Source: Gammaproteobacteria bacterium (GTDB lineage: Bacteria > Pseudomonadota > Gammaproteobacteria > UBA6429 > Thiohalophilaceae). Taken from it: a stretch of DNA of 64,000 nucleotides. Shown in pieces: positions 8,390 through 17,949 of this stretch. Within the stretch, counting starts at the first letter, position 1; every line of letters starts with the position of its first letter. The notes under the pieces are model-generated. The model had not been told where the DNA came from and ran no database searches. It worked only from the letters and a program-made list of their open reading frames with translations. Location: the NCBI GenBank assembly GCA_016125505.1, contig WGLP01000003.1, forward strand, positions 627,911 through 691,910, written 5' to 3'. A program made the translations under genes and the position numbers.

Positions 8390-11098
8390 CTAGTGCGCCT
8401 CATCCCAGTTATTTCCGATACCCACATCTACAACTAAGGGTATGGTTAATTCTGCAGCATGCGACATTTTGTCACGAATCAACACCACACTGTCATCAAC
8501 AATACCCTCGCTTACCTCAAACACCAACTCATCGTGTACCTGCATGATCATGCGGATATCGCGTTGCTCTTTCGTGATCGCCTTATCCAGATCGATCATC
8601 GCAAGTTTGATAATGTCTGCTGCGGTACCTTGCATCGGCGCATTGATCGCCGTGCGTTCGGCGTACTGCCGTCGCTGCATATTCGATGCATTGATGTCCG
8701 GCAAATACAGACGCCGACCGAAAACCGTTTCCACATAACCTTGCTTGCGCGCCAGTTCACGCGTGCTCTCCATGTAGTCTTTCACGCCGGGATAACGTGA
8801 AAAATACAAATCGATGTAGCTTTGCGCTTCGCCGCGCGCAATATTAAGTTGCCGCGACAAACCGAATGCCGACATGCCGTAAATCAAACCAAAATTGATT
8901 GCCTTGGCCGAACGCCGCTGATCGTTAGTCACCTGTTCTTTCGCGACACCAAAAACTTCCGCCGCGGTAGCGCGATGAATATCCTCGCCCGCCTTGAACG
9001 CATTAATCAGACCGGCATCCCCAGACAGGTGCGCCATGATGCGCAATTCGATTTGCGAATAATCCGCCGCTACCAGCTTGTAACCATCCTGCGCGATGAA
9101 CGCCTGCCGAATACGGCGACCCTCTTCGCTACGAATAGGAATATTTTGCAGGTTGGGATCCGTCGAGGATAAGCGCCCTGTCGCCGCCACCGCCTGTTGA
9201 TACGATGTATGCACGCGGCCATCATGCGGATCGATCATCTCCGGCAGCTTGTCGGTATACGTGGATTTGAGTTTGCTCAGCCCACGCGTCTCCAGGATCA
9301 ATGCCGGCAGCGGATAATCCACCGCCAATTCCTGTAATACCGATTCATCGGTGGAAGGCTGACCGGTCTTGGTCTTTTTGATCACAGGCAGGTTTAACTT
9401 CTCGAACAACACCGCCTGGATCTGTTTGGGCGAGCCCAGGTTAAATTCCTCACCGGCAAGTTGATAGATCTCCTGCTCCAGTTCCAGCAGTCGCTGGCTG
9501 ATCTGTTTGCTTTGCTGTTTGAGCTTGGCCTTATCGATCAGGACGCCACGCCGCTCGATGCGTGACAGCACGGGGACCAACGGCAATTCAATCCGCTCGA
9601 AGACCTCCACCAGTTTCGCGTGTTCTTGTAATCTTGGCCATAAGGTTTCATGCAAACGGAAGGTCACGTCGGCATCTTCGGCGGCATATTCACTGGCGGC
9701 CTCAACCGGCACTTCGTTAAAACCGATCTGCTTGGCGCCCTTACCCGCCACATCTTCATAGTGAATGGTTTTGTGACTCAGATATTTCAGCGCCAGGGTA
9801 TCCATGTCGTGACGATTGGCCGTGCTGTCCAGCACATAAGACTCAAGCATGGTGTCGAAGGCGATGCCCTGAAGTTCTATATCATAACGGGCAAACACGC
9901 TCATGTCGTACTTAAGGTTCTGGCCGAGCTTGTGTTGTTGCGGGTCCTCTAACAACGGCTTTAATTGGGCCAGTACTGTAGCGCGCTCCAGTTGTTTCGG
10001 TGCATCCATGTAATCATGGGCCACCGGTACATACGCGGCTTCATTGGCCTTGTCGGTAAATGAAATGCCAACGATCTCCGCCTGCATGTAATCCAGGCTG
10101 GTGGTTTCGAGATCAACCGCAAACACCGGCGCGGCACGCAGGCGCGCAATCCATTCGTCCAGCTGTTCCTGACTCAGGATGGTTGTGTAACGCTTGCTAA
10201 CGCTCCTGGTTGTTGTTTCACCCTGAGACTTTGCCGCCCCGCCGCTCAGCACTTCACTCAACCAGGTTTTGAATTCAAAGCGTGAAAACATCTCACGCAA
10301 GGTGTCGCTATCCACTGCGCCCGGGTGCAAACTCTCCGGCGTGAAATCCAGGCCGACATCGCACTTGATCGTGACCAACTGTTTGGACAAGGGCAGATAG
10401 TCCAGACTCGCGCGCAGATTCTCACCGACCTTGCCGCCGATCTTGTCGGCATTGGCCATGATCGCATCCAGCGATCCGTATTCCTGCAACCACTTCACCG
10501 CGGTCTTGGGACCGACTTTGGGCACGCCGGGCACGTTGTCGACGGTGTCGCCAATCAGGGTTAAGTAATCGATGATCAATTCCGGCGGCACACCAAACTT
10601 TTCGATCACGCCTTCGCGATCCATGGTGGTGTCGGTCATGGTATTGACCAAGGTGACCTGTTCGTTCACCAGTTGCGCCATGTCCTTATCGCCGGTGGAG
10701 ATCACCGTCTCCAGCCCGTGTTGTGCCGCCTGTGTTGCAAGCGTGCCGATCACATCATCGGCCTCCACGCCTTCGATACATAACAAAGGCAAGCCCATCG
10801 CCTTGATGATCTGGTGAATGGGTTCAATCTGCACGCGCAACTCGTCCGGCATGGGCGGACGATGCGCCTTGTATTCCGGATACATGTCATTACGAAACGT
10901 CTTGCCCTTGGCGTCGAATACCACGACCAGATGGTCCTTGCCGTAATCGTTCTGCAAACGCCGGAGCATGTTCACCACACCGTAAATCGCACCGGTCGGC
11001 TCATGTCTGGAATTACTCAGGTTTGGCAGGGCGTGAAACGCACGGAACAAATAGGACGAGCCGTCGACTAAAATTATCTTGTTAGCAGTTTGTGTCAT
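8390..11098 (-). CDS. polA: DNA polymerase I
   Basis: Repair and Okazaki-fragment polymerase of 902 residues with all three activities. The N-terminal 5'-3' nuclease (about 1-290) begins with the [11 protein letters not shown] motif and contains the helix-hairpin-helix region [10 protein letters not shown]. The middle 3'-5' proofreading domain keeps the catalytic acids ([11 protein letters not shown]), so proofreading is probably active. The polymerase domain shows motif [15 protein letters not shown], motif [15 protein letters not shown] and motif C VHDELVFE. Length matches the family. It faces engB across a gap holding a terminator and a candidate small RNA, and diverges from the LOG-family gene. 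Confidence 0.97.
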   Translation of the reverse strand: MTQTANKIILVDGSSYLFRAFHALPNLSNSRHEPTGAIYGVVNMLRRLQNDYGKDHLVVVFDAKGKTFRNDMYPEYKAHRPPMPDELRVQIEPIHQIIKAMGLPLLCIEGVEADDVIGTLATQAAQHGLETVISTGDKDMAQLVNEQVTLVNTMTDTTMDREGVIEKFGVPPELIIDYLTLIGDTVDNVPGVPKVGPKTAVKWLQEYGSLDAIMANADKIGGKVGENLRASLDYLPLSKQLVTIKCDVGLDFTPESLHPGAVDSDTLREMFSRFEFKTWLSEVLSGGAAKSQGETTTRSVSKRYTTILSQEQLDEWIARLRAAPVFAVDLETTSLDYMQAEIVGISFTDKANEAAYVPVAHDYMDAPKQLERATVLAQLKPLLEDPQQHKLGQNLKYDMSVFARYDIELQGIAFDTMLESYVLDSTANRHDMDTLALKYLSHKTIHYEDVAGKGAKQIGFNEVPVEAASEYAAEDADVTFRLHETLWPRLQEHAKLVEVFERIELPLVPVLSRIERRGVLIDKAKLKQQSKQISQRLLELEQEIYQLAGEEFNLGSPKQIQAVLFEKLNLPVIKKTKTGQPSTDESVLQELAVDYPLPALILETRGLSKLKSTYTDKLPEMIDPHDGRVHTSYQQAVAATGRLSSTDPNLQNIPIRSEEGRRIRQAFIAQDGYKLVAADYSQIELRIMAHLSGDAGLINAFKAGEDIHRATAAEVFGVAKEQVTNDQRRSAKAINFGLIYGMSAFGLSRQLNIARGEAQSYIDLYFSRYPGVKDYMESTRELARKQGYVETVFGRRLYLPDINASNMQRRQYAERTAINAPMQGTAADIIKLAMIDLDKAITKEQRDIRMIMQVHDELVFEVSEGIVDDSVVLIRDKMSHAAELTIPLVVDVGIGNNWDEAH

Positions 11099-11216
11099 GG
11101 CTTTACCTTACCATTTTGCTTGCAGCCGGCGAACAGTCTGTTGAAAAACAACTGCCAACTGGCAGCACCATCCGCAACCCGCTACACTTGCTCCCCGTCT
11201 TGAATAAAGGATCGCC

Positions 11217-11942
11217 ATGGACGAACGCGTCAAACAGGCCCACCCCGGTATGCATCCGGTAAACGACAGCAACCTTACCCGCGAGTCGTGGAAAATTTTT
11301 CAGATCATGGCCGAGTTTGTGGAAGGCTTCGAGCGCCTCGCCCTGATCAAACCCTCGGTGAGTATTTTCGGTTCGGCGCGCTTTGCTCCGGACCATCCGC
11401 ACTATCAACTCACCGTCGACATCGCCCGCGCCCTGTCCGACGCCGGTTTCTCCATCGTCAGTGGCGGCGGTCCCGGCATCATGGAGGCGGCGAACAAAGG
11501 TGCGTACGAAGGCCGTTCGCCCAGCATCGGCCTCAATATCCAGCTTCCACATGAACAGCTCGGTAATCCGTATCAGGATATCAGGCTGAGCTTTCGCCAC
11601 TTCTTTTCGCGCAAGGTCATGTTCGTCAAATATGCCTCCGCTTACGTGGTCATGCCCGGCGGTTTCGGCACCCTGGATGAACTGGCTGAGATCCTCACCC
11701 TGGTGCAGACCGGCAAGACGCGCAAGATTCCGATCATCCTGGTCCATAAACCCTTTTGGGAAGGACTGATTGCCTGGTTTAAAAACACGCTGGTGACGGA
11801 AAAAACCATCGACCCGGAGGATTTGGATCTGATAAAAGTACTGGAAACACCACAGGAAGTTCTGGATGCCATCTTTACCCATTATGAAAGCCGCGGCTTT
11901 GAACCCTCTGCCGAAGAAGCTGAAATGCTGCTCCACCTGTAA
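11217..11942 (+). CDS. LOG family protein (TIGR00730-type nucleotide phosphoribohydrolase)
   Basis: The 241-residue product has the signature motifs SGGGPGIMEA and MPGGFGTLDE of the LOG family, formerly called lysine decarboxylases. Characterised members hydrolyse nucleoside 5'-monophosphates to the base and ribose 5-phosphate, releasing cytokinins in plants and some bacteria; others act on AMP or pyrimidine nucleotides. Its longer N-terminus (about 60 residues before the Rossmann core) fits the bacterial PpnN/TIGR00730 type rather than plant LOG. AAAGGA precedes the ATG. It diverges from polA, and its last 77 bases overlap the next gene in another frame. Confidence 0.88.
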   Translation: MDERVKQAHPGMHPVNDSNLTRESWKIFQIMAEFVEGFERLALIKPSVSIFGSARFAPDHPHYQLTVDIARALSDAGFSIVSGGGPGIMEAANKGAYEGRSPSIGLNIQLPHEQLGNPYQDIRLSFRHFFSRKVMFVKYASAYVVMPGGFGTLDELAEILTLVQTGKTRKIPIILVHKPFWEGLIAWFKNTLVTEKTIDPEDLDLIKVLETPQEVLDAIFTHYESRGFEPSAEEAEMLLHL

Positions 11943-12321
11943 GTGGCTGCTGGGGGCCTGGCTCCTGAGCCTCGGTGGTGCAAGCTGGGCCGCTGATATC
12001 AGCACGCCACCGGCACCGGGCAGCCATACCCGCAGCGAGCAAAAGGAAGCACAAAAACAGCCGCCATCGTTGCCCAGCGATGCCCAGGAGTCCGATGACA
12101 GCCGCAATCTGCCCAAGCCGGAAGTCCGCATCATTCATGAAAAAGACAAAACCATCGAGGAATACCGGGTGGGCGGCATGGTGCGCTATGTCAAAATCAC
12201 GCCCAAGCACGGCAAGCCTTACTATCTGGTGGACCGTAACGGGGACGGCATACCGGATACGTATTACGACCCAATGAAAGGCCCCCCACCGATCAATCAG
12301 TGGTTATTACTTAAGTGGTAA
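11866..12321 (+). CDS. DUF2782 family exported protein
   Basis: A 151-residue protein of unknown function. An N-terminal hydrophobic stretch (WLLGAWLLSLGGASWA) looks like a signal peptide. A proline-rich, low-complexity linker follows and then the conserved DUF2782 core: charged IIHEKDKTIEEY, VRYVKITP, and an acidic YLVDRNGDGIPDTYYD that resembles a calcium-binding DxNxDG loop. The start at 11866 has AGGAAG 6 bases upstream; the ATG at 11884 is an alternative. It overlaps the LOG gene by 77 bases, suggesting coupling. DUF2782 next to polA is, as I recall, also seen in pseudomonads. No role is established. Confidence 0.8.
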   Translation: MPSLPIMKAAALNPLPKKLKCCSTCKWLLGAWLLSLGGASWAADISTPPAPGSHTRSEQKEAQKQPPSLPSDAQESDDSRNLPKPEVRIIHEKDKTIEEYRVGGMVRYVKITPKHGKPYYLVDRNGDGIPDTYYDPMKGPPPINQWLLLKW

Positions 12322-12335
12322 TAATATAGGCAGCC

Positions 12336-12530
12336 TGTGGATAACTTTGTGAGTAACCCAGGCCGGGAGTTTGCGGGTATTTCCTCAACTGAACAAAATC
12401 AATAAGATAGTCATATTCCTGTAAAAATGAATTTAAATAAATCAACAAGTTAAGCGTAAAACCAGGATTTTGGTCGGCGCTTGTCAATTTAATGTCACGT
12501 AACTCGTTGATTTGTTGATGCTGTGTATAA
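12336..12530. promoter_or_regulatory. AT-rich gap with two DnaA-box-like 9-mers, upstream of dctQM
   Basis: TGTGGATAA (12336-12344, complement TTATCCACA, the high-affinity DnaA box) and TGTGTATAA (12522-12530, complement TTATACACA) lie in the same orientation 177 bases apart, flanking an AT-rich stretch near 12390-12460. The gap is also the leader of dctQM; a TTGACA at 12547 is too close to the start codon to be a normal -35. This could be a DnaA titration or regulatory site. It lacks the clustered boxes, dnaA/dnaN or 13-mers expected of an origin. Confidence 0.3.
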
Positions 12531-12573
12531 CTCGTCTCCAGACGCTTGACAAAATCTAAAAATACAAAAATTC

Positions 12574-13110
12574 ATGTCCACCAACCGCCTCTACCGCCTT
12601 GTCACCCGCCTGGATAATTTCAGTGAGATGACGGGGCGTGGCATCGCCTGGCTGACCCTGGCCATGGTCCTGGTGACCTTCGGCATCGTGGTATTTCGCT
12701 ATGTGTTTTCCCTCGGCTGGATCTGGCTCCAGGAAAGCGTGAGCTACCTGCATGCCTTTGTGTTCATGCTGGGCGCGGCCTATACCTTCAAGCACGACGG
12801 CCATGTGCGGGTCGATATTTTCTACCGCAACTACACACCGCGGCAGCGCGCCCTGGTCGAGTTGCTCGGCAATCTGCTGCTGGTACTGCCCGTGTGCGTC
12901 TTCATCTTTTTCAATAGCTGGGACAATGTCCTGCATTCCTGGATTCGGCTGGAGGGCTCGGAAGAAACCGACGGCCTGGACCTGGTGTACGTGCTCAAGA
13001 CCTGCATGCTGCTGATGCCGCTGCTGGTCAGCCTGCAGGGGATTGCCAATATCCTGCGCAATTTCCTGATCCTGCGCGGCGATATCGAGCCGGAGACACC
13101 CGATGGCTGA
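12574..13110 (+). CDS. dctQ: TRAP transporter small permease (DctQ type)
   Basis: The small membrane subunit of a tripartite ATP-independent periplasmic transporter. The 178-residue product has four predicted membrane segments: residues about 20-45, 55-75, 95-115 and 135-155. The conserved second region reads LQESVSYLHAFVFMLGAAYT followed by KHDGHVRVDIFY, which is typical of DctQ proteins. It pairs with DctM, whose start overlaps its end by 8 bases. The matching substrate-binding protein is not adjacent; the only one in the window is at 21141. Such systems use sodium or proton gradients to import organic acids and similar solutes. Confidence 0.93.
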   Translation: MSTNRLYRLVTRLDNFSEMTGRGIAWLTLAMVLVTFGIVVFRYVFSLGWIWLQESVSYLHAFVFMLGAAYTFKHDGHVRVDIFYRNYTPRQRALVELLGNLLLVLPVCVFIFFNSWDNVLHSWIRLEGSEETDGLDLVYVLKTCMLLMPLLVSLQGIANILRNFLILRGDIEPETPDG

Positions 13111-14491
13111 GGTCATGGTCATCCTGTTGGTCGTGGGGGTGCTGCTGGTACTCATGAGCGGCTTCCCGGTCGCCTTCGCGTATGCGGGTACTGCGCTGTT
13201 GTTTACCCTGATAGGCACCCATTTCTTCCCGGATATCTACGACTACACCTTCATGGCCACCCGCCATAACAGCCTCTACCGGCTGATGCTGAACCCCACC
13301 CTGATTGCTGTCCCGCTGTTCGTCTTTATGGGCGTGATGCTGGAACGGTCGAAGGTCGCGGAAGAACTGCTGGACACCATGGGCATGCTGTTCGGTCCCT
13401 TGCGTGGCGGCCTGGGTATTTCGGTCATCATCGTCGGCATGTTGCTGGCCGCCAGCACCGGCATCGTCGGCGCGACCGTCGTCACCATGGGTCTGTTGTC
13501 CTTGCCCACCATGCTCAAGCGCAAATATGACCCCGCGCTGTCCAGCGGCATCATCTGCGCCTCAGGGACGCTGGGCCAGATCATTCCACCCTCGATTATT
13601 CTCATCCTGCTTGGCGACCAGCTGGCGACCGAATACGAAAACGCGCAACTGGCCATGGGCAACTTCTCGCCCGATGTCGTCTCCGTCGGCGATCTGTTTG
13701 CCGGTGCCCTGATCCCCGGCCTGCTCCTGGTCGGCCTGTATCTGGTCTACCTGATCGTGATCGCCATCGTCAAACCCAAGGCCATGCCCGCCCTGCCGGA
13801 AGCAGACCGCACCCTCAAGGGCAGCGCGCTCTTACTGCGCAGCCTGAAGGTGCTGGTGCCGCCCCTGCTCTTGATCGTGAGTGTGCTGGGTTCGATCCTG
13901 GCCGGCGCCGCCACCCCCACCGAGGCTGCCTCGGTCGGCGCCGTCGGCTCGATCATCCTTGCTGCCGCCTATCGCCAACTCAATAAAAAGATCCTGCTGG
14001 AAGTCATGCAAAGAACCGCGCGCGTCAGCAGCATGGTGTTCATGATCTTCATCGGCGCCTTACTCTTTTCCGCCACCTTCCGCGGCTATGGCGGTGACAA
14101 GATGGTCGAGGCACTGCTCACCAACCTGCCGGGCGGTGTCGCCGGGGCCATGCTGGTCGTCATGCTCGTCATGTTCTTTCTCGGTTTTATCCTGGACTTC
14201 ATCGAGATCACGCTGGTCATGGTGCCGATCATTGCCCCGGTGCTGTTCAAGATGAACGTCGACCCCGTGTGGCTGGGCGTGATGATTGGCGTGAACCTGC
14301 AAACCTCGTTCCTGACACCGCCGTTTGGTTTCTCGCTGTTCTACCTGCGCGGTGTCGCCCCGCAAAGCGTCAGCACGACGCACATCTACAAAGGCGTTGT
14401 GCCGTTTATTCTGTTGCAGATCTTGATGTTGTTAATCCTGTCGCTGTGGCCGGGACTTGCGACCTGGCTGCCCCATCACTTCAGCGGTTGA
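13103..14491 (+). CDS. dctM: TRAP transporter large permease (DctM type)
   Basis: The transport subunit of a TRAP system, 462 residues with about 12 membrane helices in two inverted halves. Family hallmarks are GFPVAFAYAG near the N-terminus, GIVGATVVTMGLLSLPTML, the IPPSIILILLGDQ loop in the first half, and TPTEAASVGAVGS plus LQTSFLTPPFGFSLFYLRG in the second. The start overlaps dctQ by 8 bases, so the two are translationally coupled. The substrate cannot be read from a permease. A receptor with TakP-like features is encoded 6.6 kb downstream in the same direction and may be its partner. Confidence 0.94.
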   Translation: MAEVMVILLVVGVLLVLMSGFPVAFAYAGTALLFTLIGTHFFPDIYDYTFMATRHNSLYRLMLNPTLIAVPLFVFMGVMLERSKVAEELLDTMGMLFGPLRGGLGISVIIVGMLLAASTGIVGATVVTMGLLSLPTMLKRKYDPALSSGIICASGTLGQIIPPSIILILLGDQLATEYENAQLAMGNFSPDVVSVGDLFAGALIPGLLLVGLYLVYLIVIAIVKPKAMPALPEADRTLKGSALLLRSLKVLVPPLLLIVSVLGSILAGAATPTEAASVGAVGSIILAAAYRQLNKKILLEVMQRTARVSSMVFMIFIGALLFSATFRGYGGDKMVEALLTNLPGGVAGAMLVVMLVMFFLGFILDFIEITLVMVPIIAPVLFKMNVDPVWLGVMIGVNLQTSFLTPPFGFSLFYLRGVAPQSVSTTHIYKGVVPFILLQILMLLILSLWPGLATWLPHHFSG

Positions 14492-14605
14492 CAGACGAAG
14501 CACCCACCATTGCATTAACACTTTTTTCGTTTATCAACAAACAGAAGTTGGTTTGTCGTCGCGAAATCATGTTCTTTACGATCCGCATCCGGCCCCCTTA
14601 CACGG

Positions 14606-15109
14606 ATGTGTATGCAACTGACTTTTTCCTTGGCCACACTCTCCGACGCCCCGTTTATTGAATCGCTACTGATGGCTGGCGCGCGAAAAGGCCAGTTCAA
14701 CTCCAGATTACTTAGCCATCGCGACAGGGTTCGCAAGGATGTGCAGAGCATGATCGCGCAGCAACGCCTGCTGGATTCGCCACTGTATGCCGAAGCGATG
14801 ATCTGCAAGGTGGGCCAGGAACGCGCCGGGTTCAGCATTATGTGCGGTGTCACCGATTTTCCCAACGGGATCGAAATCTACGCCCTGGGTGTTCACAAAG
14901 CGTTTCGCGGCCAAGGGCTGGGCAGCAAACTGCTGGATGAGCTCCTGTACCATTGGTTAGCGCGCCGCGATATCTACGCCCAGTGTTTAGCGGCATCGGA
15001 ACAGATGTTTCAGATGTTGTTGCATCGCCACTTCGAGTTTCTGTTTACTCTGCCCGGCGGCGCACGCGTCCTGCATTGTCAGCAATTGCCACACAGAGCA
15101 CGGGCTTGA
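14606..15109 (+). CDS. GNAT family N-acetyltransferase
   Basis: A 167-residue acyl-CoA-dependent acetyltransferase. The acetyl-CoA-binding motif A is seen as YALGVHKAFRGQGLGSKLLD, with the Q/RxxGxG/A element as RGQGLG. The substrate could be a small molecule or a protein N-terminus or lysine; nothing in the sequence decides. The start is either ATG 14606 or ATG 14612, neither with a good Shine-Dalgarno. It lies between the TRAP permeases and msrB, all on the same strand, with gaps of 114 and 56 bases, so it is probably transcribed alone or with weak coupling. Confidence 0.82.
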   Translation: MCMQLTFSLATLSDAPFIESLLMAGARKGQFNSRLLSHRDRVRKDVQSMIAQQRLLDSPLYAEAMICKVGQERAGFSIMCGVTDFPNGIEIYALGVHKAFRGQGLGSKLLDELLYHWLARRDIYAQCLAASEQMFQMLLHRHFEFLFTLPGGARVLHCQQLPHRARA

Positions 15110-15165
15110 ATCGTCTGCCTGTCTGACTCATGCTATAAAAATCATAAGGGGGTCAGGAGTCCACA

Positions 15166-15564
15166 ATGACAGATAAAACCGATAAGACCGATGCTGAGTG
15201 GAAAACAGAGCTCAGTGACGAGGAGTTTTACATTACCCGGCAAAAGGGTACAGAACGCGCGTTTACCGGCAAATACTGGGACTGCAAGGAGACTGGCATG
15301 TACCAGTGCAAGTGTTGCGGCGCCGATCTGTTCGATGCCGACACCAAATACGATTCCGGCAGCGGCTGGCCCAGTTTTTATGCGCCTGTCAGCAAGGACG
15401 CCGTCGCCACCGAAGAAGACCGTAGCCACGGCATGCACCGGGTCGAGGTGCATTGTCCGCATTGCGGCGCACACCTGGGTCACGTCTTTCCAGACGGACC
15501 GCAACCGACGGGCCTGCGGTATTGCATCAACTCGGCGTCGCTGGATTTAAAGAAAAAAGCATAA
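15166..15564 (+). CDS. msrB: Peptide-methionine (R)-S-oxide reductase MsrB
   Basis: Repairs oxidised methionine by reducing the R-sulfoxide, using thioredoxin or a similar donor. The 132-residue protein has the full MsrB signature: zinc pairs CKCC and [19 protein letters not shown] and the catalytic Cys in RYCINSASL. No MsrA domain is fused. AGGAG lies 7 bases before the ATG. It converges on uvrD across an inverted-repeat region that may end transcription from both sides. Confidence 0.95.
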   Translation: MTDKTDKTDAEWKTELSDEEFYITRQKGTERAFTGKYWDCKETGMYQCKCCGADLFDADTKYDSGSGWPSFYAPVSKDAVATEEDRSHGMHRVEVHCPHCGAHLGHVFPDGPQPTGLRYCINSASLDLKKKA

Positions 15565-15585
15565 ATAGCCATATTGACTTGATGA

Positions 15586-15693
15586 AACAGGAGAGGGTGA
15601 GGTTTTCCAGGACCGTTAGCAGCAGGGAAGCTGCTAACGAGCGTACAGGGACGTATTCACCGCGAGTCCTGGAAAACCTCATCCTCCCCTGTT
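15586..15693. repeat. Nested inverted repeat between msrB and uvrD
   Basis: Outer arms of 28 bases (15586-15613 and 15666-15693) are complementary with two mismatches; both contain GAGGTTTTCCAGGAC or its complement. Inside, CGTTAGCAGC (15614-15623) and GCTGCTAACG (15630-15639) make a perfect 10-base hairpin with a 6-base loop, followed by the core GTACAGGGACGTATTCACCG (15643-15662). The two-level structure looks like a REP- or MITE-like dispersed element, and it may also act as a bidirectional transcription stop. I believe similar cores recur in other proteobacterial genomes, but could not check. No second copy was noticed here. Confidence 0.78.
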
Positions 15694-15714
15694 GAGCAGG
15701 AATTCAGTGGAGTT

Positions 15715-17883
15715 TTAGCAGACAGTCAGGTTGGCGTATTCCATCACCAGCCACTTACTACCCTCACTATCGAAGTTCACCTGCACCCGCGCATGACGCC
15801 CGGCGCCTTCGTAATTGAGTACGATGCCTTCGCCGAATTTCTGATGGAATACACGGGCGCCTAGCTGGATAGGCGCACCCTCGTCGCGCACCATGTTGTC
15901 ACGTCCGGCAAACACCGGCGTACTGACCGTACCCCCCAGGCGTACCTCTTCCAGAAACTCGGCCGGGATCTCGTTAATAAAACGCGATGGCCGCGCAAAT
16001 TTTTCCTCGCCATAGATACGGCGTTTCTCGGCATAGGTAATGGTCAACAGTTCCTTGGCGCGGGTCATGCCGACATAACACAGGCGGCGCTCTTCTTCGA
16101 GACGTCCCGGTTCTTCCAGCGACAACTTATGCGGAAACAGGCCCTCTTCCATGCCACACAAAAACACCTGTTTGAATTCGAGACCCTTGGCGGAATGCAG
16201 CGTCATCAATTGCACGCAGTCCTCCCATTCGCTGGCCTGTCGCTCGCCCGCCTCCAGCGCCGCATGCGCCAGAAACGCGGTCAGGGGATCCATCGCCTGC
16301 TCTTCTTCGCTCAGGTCATCGTCCGCAAAGTTGCGGCCGGCATTAATCAGTTCCTCCAGGTTTTCGATACGGGCCTGGCCGCGCTCGCCTTTTTCCTTCT
16401 GGTAATGCACAAACAAACCGCTGTCATGGATGACCTGTTCGATCTGCTCATGTAACTTGAGACCGGACAAGGCCTGCTGCATGCGCTCGATGAGATCGAT
16501 AAATTGCTGCAAACTGCCAAGCGCACGTGCCGGTAGCTGCTTGTGTTCGACAAGGTGATAGGCGCCCTGCCACATGGACACGCCGCTGCCCCGCGCCGTT
16601 TCGCGGATCGCCTCGACCGTGCGATTGCCGATGCCACGGGTGGGCAGATTGATTATCCGCTCCAGCGAGGCATCATCCTCGTGATTGTTGAGCAAGCGCA
16701 GGTAGGCCAGGGCGTCCTTGATCTCCTGGCGCTCGAAGAAGCGCAGGCCCCCGTAGACGCGATAAGGCATGCCCATGCGGATCAAATATTCTTCCAGTAC
16801 CCGCGACTGCGCGTTGGAGCGATACAGCAGGGCGCACTCGCTACGCAGGCCACCCTTATCGACCCAGTCAGCAATACGTTCGACGATGAACTGGGCCTCG
16901 TCCTGTTCGTTGTAGGCAGCATAGAGTTTGATTAACTCGCCTTCGCTGCCGGCCGTCCATAAATTCTTGCCGAGACGATCGCAGTTGTGCGCAATCAGCG
17001 CATTGGCCGCATTGAGGATGTTGCCGGTGGAACGATAGTTCTGCTCCAGACGAAATACCGAGGTATTGGCAAAATCCCGGCTGAACTGATGAATGTTTTC
17101 CACCCGCGCACCACGCCAGCCGTAAATGGATTGATCATCGTCACCCACGGCAAACATCGCCGCGGTCTTGCCCGCCAGCAAACGCAACCAGGCGTATTGA
17201 ATTGTGTTGGTATCCTGGAACTCATCCACCAGGATATGACGAAAACGATGCTGGTAGTGTTGCAGCAAGGTGGAGTTATTCAGAAACAATTCGTGTGCGC
17301 GTAACAGCAACTCGGCAAAATCCACCAGCCCTGCGCGCTGGCAATACGCTTCATATTGCGCATAGATCTCGATCATGTGCCGCAGATAGGGATCGTGCTG
17401 GTGATCAAGGCTATGCGGTCGCAGGCCTTCATCCTTGCGCGCATTGATATACCACTGCGCCTCTTTCGGCGGCCACTGCGCTTCATCCAAGCCCATCTCG
17501 CGGATCACACGGCGCACGGCGCGCAGCTGATCCTCGCTGTCCATGACCTGAAAACTCTGCGGCAGGTTTGCCTCTTTCCAATGTGCGCGCAACAGGCGAT
17601 GCGCAAGCCCGTGAAAGGTGCCGACCCACATGCCGCTGGCGGGGATACCCAGCAGCTGCTCGATACGGCCGCGCATTTCGCCCGCGGCCTTGTTGGTAAA
17701 GGTGACGGCGAGAATACCGTAAGGCGTGACATTCTCCGCCGCCATCAACCAGGCGATGCGATGCACCAGTACCCGGGTCTTGCCGCTGCCGGCACCGGCC
17801 AGCACCAGCACGTTACCGGGCGGCGCGCACACGGCCTGGCGTTGTGCGTCATTGAGGGGATCGAGAATATGCGAGACATCCAT
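15715..17883 (-). CDS. uvrD: DNA helicase II UvrD
   Basis: A superfamily 1A 3'-5' helicase for nucleotide excision and mismatch repair. The 722-residue protein starts MDVSHILDPLNDAQRQAV and has Walker A AGAGSGKTRVL, Walker B VDEFQDTN, motif III DDDQSIYGWRGA, motif IV QNYRST and motif VI YVGMTRAKELL. The C-terminal Tudor-like segment GARVFHQKFGEGIV, which contacts RNA polymerase in UvrD, is present, separating it from Rep. Length agrees with E. coli UvrD. It lies downstream of the GGDEF-EAL gene in the same direction, 66 bases apart. Confidence 0.95.
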   Translation of the reverse strand: MDVSHILDPLNDAQRQAVCAPPGNVLVLAGAGSGKTRVLVHRIAWLMAAENVTPYGILAVTFTNKAAGEMRGRIEQLLGIPASGMWVGTFHGLAHRLLRAHWKEANLPQSFQVMDSEDQLRAVRRVIREMGLDEAQWPPKEAQWYINARKDEGLRPHSLDHQHDPYLRHMIEIYAQYEAYCQRAGLVDFAELLLRAHELFLNNSTLLQHYQHRFRHILVDEFQDTNTIQYAWLRLLAGKTAAMFAVGDDDQSIYGWRGARVENIHQFSRDFANTSVFRLEQNYRSTGNILNAANALIAHNCDRLGKNLWTAGSEGELIKLYAAYNEQDEAQFIVERIADWVDKGGLRSECALLYRSNAQSRVLEEYLIRMGMPYRVYGGLRFFERQEIKDALAYLRLLNNHEDDASLERIINLPTRGIGNRTVEAIRETARGSGVSMWQGAYHLVEHKQLPARALGSLQQFIDLIERMQQALSGLKLHEQIEQVIHDSGLFVHYQKEKGERGQARIENLEELINAGRNFADDDLSEEEQAMDPLTAFLAHAALEAGERQASEWEDCVQLMTLHSAKGLEFKQVFLCGMEEGLFPHKLSLEEPGRLEEERRLCYVGMTRAKELLTITYAEKRRIYGEEKFARPSRFINEIPAEFLEEVRLGGTVSTPVFAGRDNMVRDEGAPIQLGARVFHQKFGEGIVLNYEGAGRHARVQVNFDSEGSKWLVMEYANLTVC

Positions 17884-17949
17884 GCCGGCATTTTAACAAA
17901 GATGCCTGATTACGTGTGCAGATGCTAAGACGTAGTGAAAAACGAGTTG

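Noticed and set aside
12336..12530. Replication origin in the gap upstream of dctQM
   Set aside because: Only two DnaA-box-like 9-mers and an AT-rich stretch; no dnaA, dnaN, gidA, parAB or clustered boxes nearby.
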